This document shows positions 5,860 through 7,059 of a stretch of DNA of 7,059 nucleotides, piece after piece. The stretch's first letter is position 1, and the number at the start of each line of letters is the position of its first letter. Source of the stretch: Moraxellaceae bacterium (GTDB taxonomy: Bacteria; Pseudomonadota; Gammaproteobacteria; Pseudomonadales; Moraxellaceae); the NCBI GenBank assembly GCA_021156385.1, contig JAJNDL010000057.1, positions 1 through 7,059 of the forward strand. The letters run 5' to 3'. The notes under the pieces are model-generated. The model saw only the letters and a list, made by a program, of their open reading frames with translations, searched no databases and was not told the origin of the DNA. The translations under genes and the position numbers were made by a program.

Positions 5860-7059
5860 GGCTGCGGCTCCTGCGCATAGGCGGCCAGCGCGTCCGCCGC
5901 GCGCTCCGCGGAGGCCTCCACCTCCACCATGCGCACGAGGTCGAGCAGGTTGAAGCGGCCGTCGTGGTGCCAGCCCGCCTCGGGCGACGTCATGGCGCCG
6001 AGCGCGCAGATGCGGGTGACGCCCGCTTCGCCCAGGACATCGGCCATCCGGTGCAGCTCCCGCGGCTCCGCCGCGATGCCGACGGTCTGCAGGAATCGCG
6101 CGTGCGGCGCGATCAGCGGCACCACCTCGTCCAGCGCTTCCACGGCGCTGACGAAGATGCTGCGTCCGCCGCCAGTTGGTGACAGGGGTTGCGGCGCATC
6201 GCTGTACGCCACGCTCCACGCCGCATCGGGCGCACCGAGCAACTCGACACCTCCGTCCGCCAGCGACTGGAGCTCGGCGGCCTGGCGCCAGCCGGCAATG
6301 CCAGCGGACTCCTCCAGCGCGAGCGCGCGTCGCGGAAAACGCCGCTGCAGGTTGCCGAGCTCGGCCGCCAGGTACTGCGCGAAGTCGCGTGGCGTCACCT
6401 TGCCGCCCTTCTGCACGTAGAAGTGATGAGGCGAATAGCAGCCTTGCTGCTCGTAGCGGACCACGTCGTGCGCCGCGAGCCGCGCGGTGGCCGGCGCGCG
6501 CAAGGTGTCCAGGGCGGCGCGCGCGACCAGGCCGAGGCCCAGCTTGTGGCCGTAGCCGAGGAATCGGGTCGTCACCGGCACCTGCGCGCGCAATTGCGTG
6601 ATGGCGTCGTTGCCGCCGTAAGCCAGCACGGCATCCGCCTCCGCGATCACGGCAGCGGCGCTGACATCGTCACCGCCTTTCCACCAGACCACCGCGATGC
6701 AGGCGGCCAGGGGCGGGTGCACCTCGGCCAATAGCCGGGCGAACAGCGAGGCGAACACGGGCTCCGCACTCGGCAACTTGCCGACGGTGCCGGCTTTCAC
6801 GAGCAGGCCACACACCAGGCTCCACAAGGGCAACGCCGGCACGTTGCCGGCCCAGCTGTGCAGCAGCAGGTCAGGGCCGAAGGCGCGCACCGCGCCGCCC
6901 TTGATGGCGGGCTGGAATTCGTCGAGCACCTTGGGATTGGCGAAGTCCTCGGCCACGAAGCGATGCAGCTGCGGCGCGCGGAAGCGCTGCAGGTAGCCAT
7001 CGAGCCCCAGTCGCACCATCTCGGCGTCGTACCCGCTGACGGTGGGGAGAAGCCTCAGC
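5856..7059 (-). CDS. LuxC-family acyl-CoA reductase (5' end outside the window)
   Basis: At least 400 residues of an aldehyde-dehydrogenase-superfamily enzyme of the LuxC type, which reduces an acyl-thioester or acyl-enzyme to an aldehyde with NADPH. Signs are AFGPDLLLHSWAGNVPALPL followed by VKAGTVGKLPSAEPVFASL (the LuxC pattern H--AGNVP then K-pS-EP-F), WWKGGD, ADAVLAYGGND, RFLGYGHKLGLGL, and the catalytic Cys in YEQQGCYSPHHFYV, encoded at 6438-6440. The first in-window ATG is at 7017-7019, but the frame stays open to the edge, and the 13 upstream codons (LRLLPTVSGYDAE) continue family-like sequence, so I treat the start as lying beyond 7059. In luminous bacteria LuxC works with the acyl-protein synthetase LuxE; a LuxE-like ligase may lie just upstream. 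Here there is no luciferase in view, and the partner genes are an importer, an SDR and thiE, so the substrate need not be a long-chain fatty acid. The stop overlaps the ATPase start. Confidence 0.85.
   Translation of the reverse strand, partial: LRLLPTVSGYDAEMVRLGLDGYLQRFRAPQLHRFVAEDFANPKVLDEFQPAIKGGAVRAFGPDLLLHSWAGNVPALPLWSLVCGLLVKAGTVGKLPSAEPVFASLFARLLAEVHPPLAACIAVVWWKGGDDVSAAAVIAEADAVLAYGGNDAITQLRAQVPVTTRFLGYGHKLGLGLVARAALDTLRAPATARLAAHDVVRYEQQGCYSPHHFYVQKGGKVTPRDFAQYLAAELGNLQRRFPRRALALEESAGIAGWRQAAELQSLADGGVELLGAPDAAWSVAYSDAPQPLSPTGGGRSIFVSAVEALDEVVPLIAPHARFLQTVGIAAEPRELHRMADVLGEAGVTRICALGAMTSPEAGWHHDGRFNLLDLVRMVEVEASAERAADALAAYAQEPQP

Larger units (their letters stand above)
918..7059 (-). 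other. Seven-gene coupled operon (luxC-like, ABC importer, SDR, thiE, PAP2)
   Basis: Seven leftward genes follow each other without a gap larger than 11 bases. In transcription order the junctions are GTGA overlap (5856-5859), GTGA overlap (5110-5113), 11 bases (4335-4345), ATGA overlap (3327-3330), ATGA overlap (2563-2566) and 5 bases (1524-1528). No promoter or terminator is visible between them. The operon's promoter must lie to the right of the window. No thiamine-pyrophosphate riboswitch is visible inside the window, but the leader is not included. Confidence 0.85.

Noticed and set aside
4346..5878. A 510-codon leftward frame spanning the ATPase and permease, resembling a fused transporter protein
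   Set aside because: Only the last 255 codons look like a permease. The upstream part is Arg/Ala/Gly-rich shadow of the real ATPase gene, which occupies another frame with all motifs intact.

Overview
The window is very GC-rich and densely coded on both strands. Gene content and sequence style (a long ThiE with the motif TKDMPWLPQG, a TauC/SsuC-type importer, a leaderless-looking GAF gene) suggest a betaproteobacterium of the order Burkholderiales, perhaps near Comamonadaceae (Variovorax/Ramlibacter-like). This placement comes from reading proteins by eye, not from a search.

Layout. The left edge (about 1-934) carries two rightward genes: a small helical protein of unknown function (49-348) and a stand-alone GAF-domain protein (383-934). 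A good sigma70-type promoter sits directly before the GAF gene. The rest of the window (7059 down to 918) is one leftward gene train. In transcription order it encodes an acyl-CoA reductase of the LuxC family (5' end beyond the window), an ABC ATPase, an ABC permease, a periplasmic substrate-binding protein, a short-chain dehydrogenase/reductase (SDR), thiamine-phosphate synthase ThiE with an extra N-terminal region, and a PAP2 membrane phosphatase. Four of the six junctions are 4-base stop/start overlaps (GTGA or ATGA) and the other two gaps are 11 and 5 bases, so this is almost certainly one translationally coupled operon. The two transcription units converge, and the ends of the GAF and PAP2 genes overlap by 17 bases.

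How the genes may work together. The importer is complete (ATPase, permease, binding protein) and belongs to the taurine/sulfonate/nitrate/thiamine-precursor type. LuxC-type enzymes reduce an activated carboxylate to an aldehyde, and SDRs commonly reduce aldehydes or ketones to alcohols. ThiE joins the pyrimidine and thiazole halves of thiamine. The most interesting reading is a salvage route: an imported carboxylated thiamine-related fragment, or another small heteroaromatic acid, is reduced stepwise to an alcohol and fed into thiamine synthesis. This is an inference from gene order. ThiE may simply be a passenger, and the ligand of the importer cannot be read from the sequence. A second notable point is that the N-terminal ~100 residues of ThiE look like a decayed C-terminal half of the pyrimidine kinase ThiD.

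No tRNA, rRNA, CRISPR array, insertion sequence, attachment site or convincing terminator was seen. No non-coding stretch exceeds about 50 bases.
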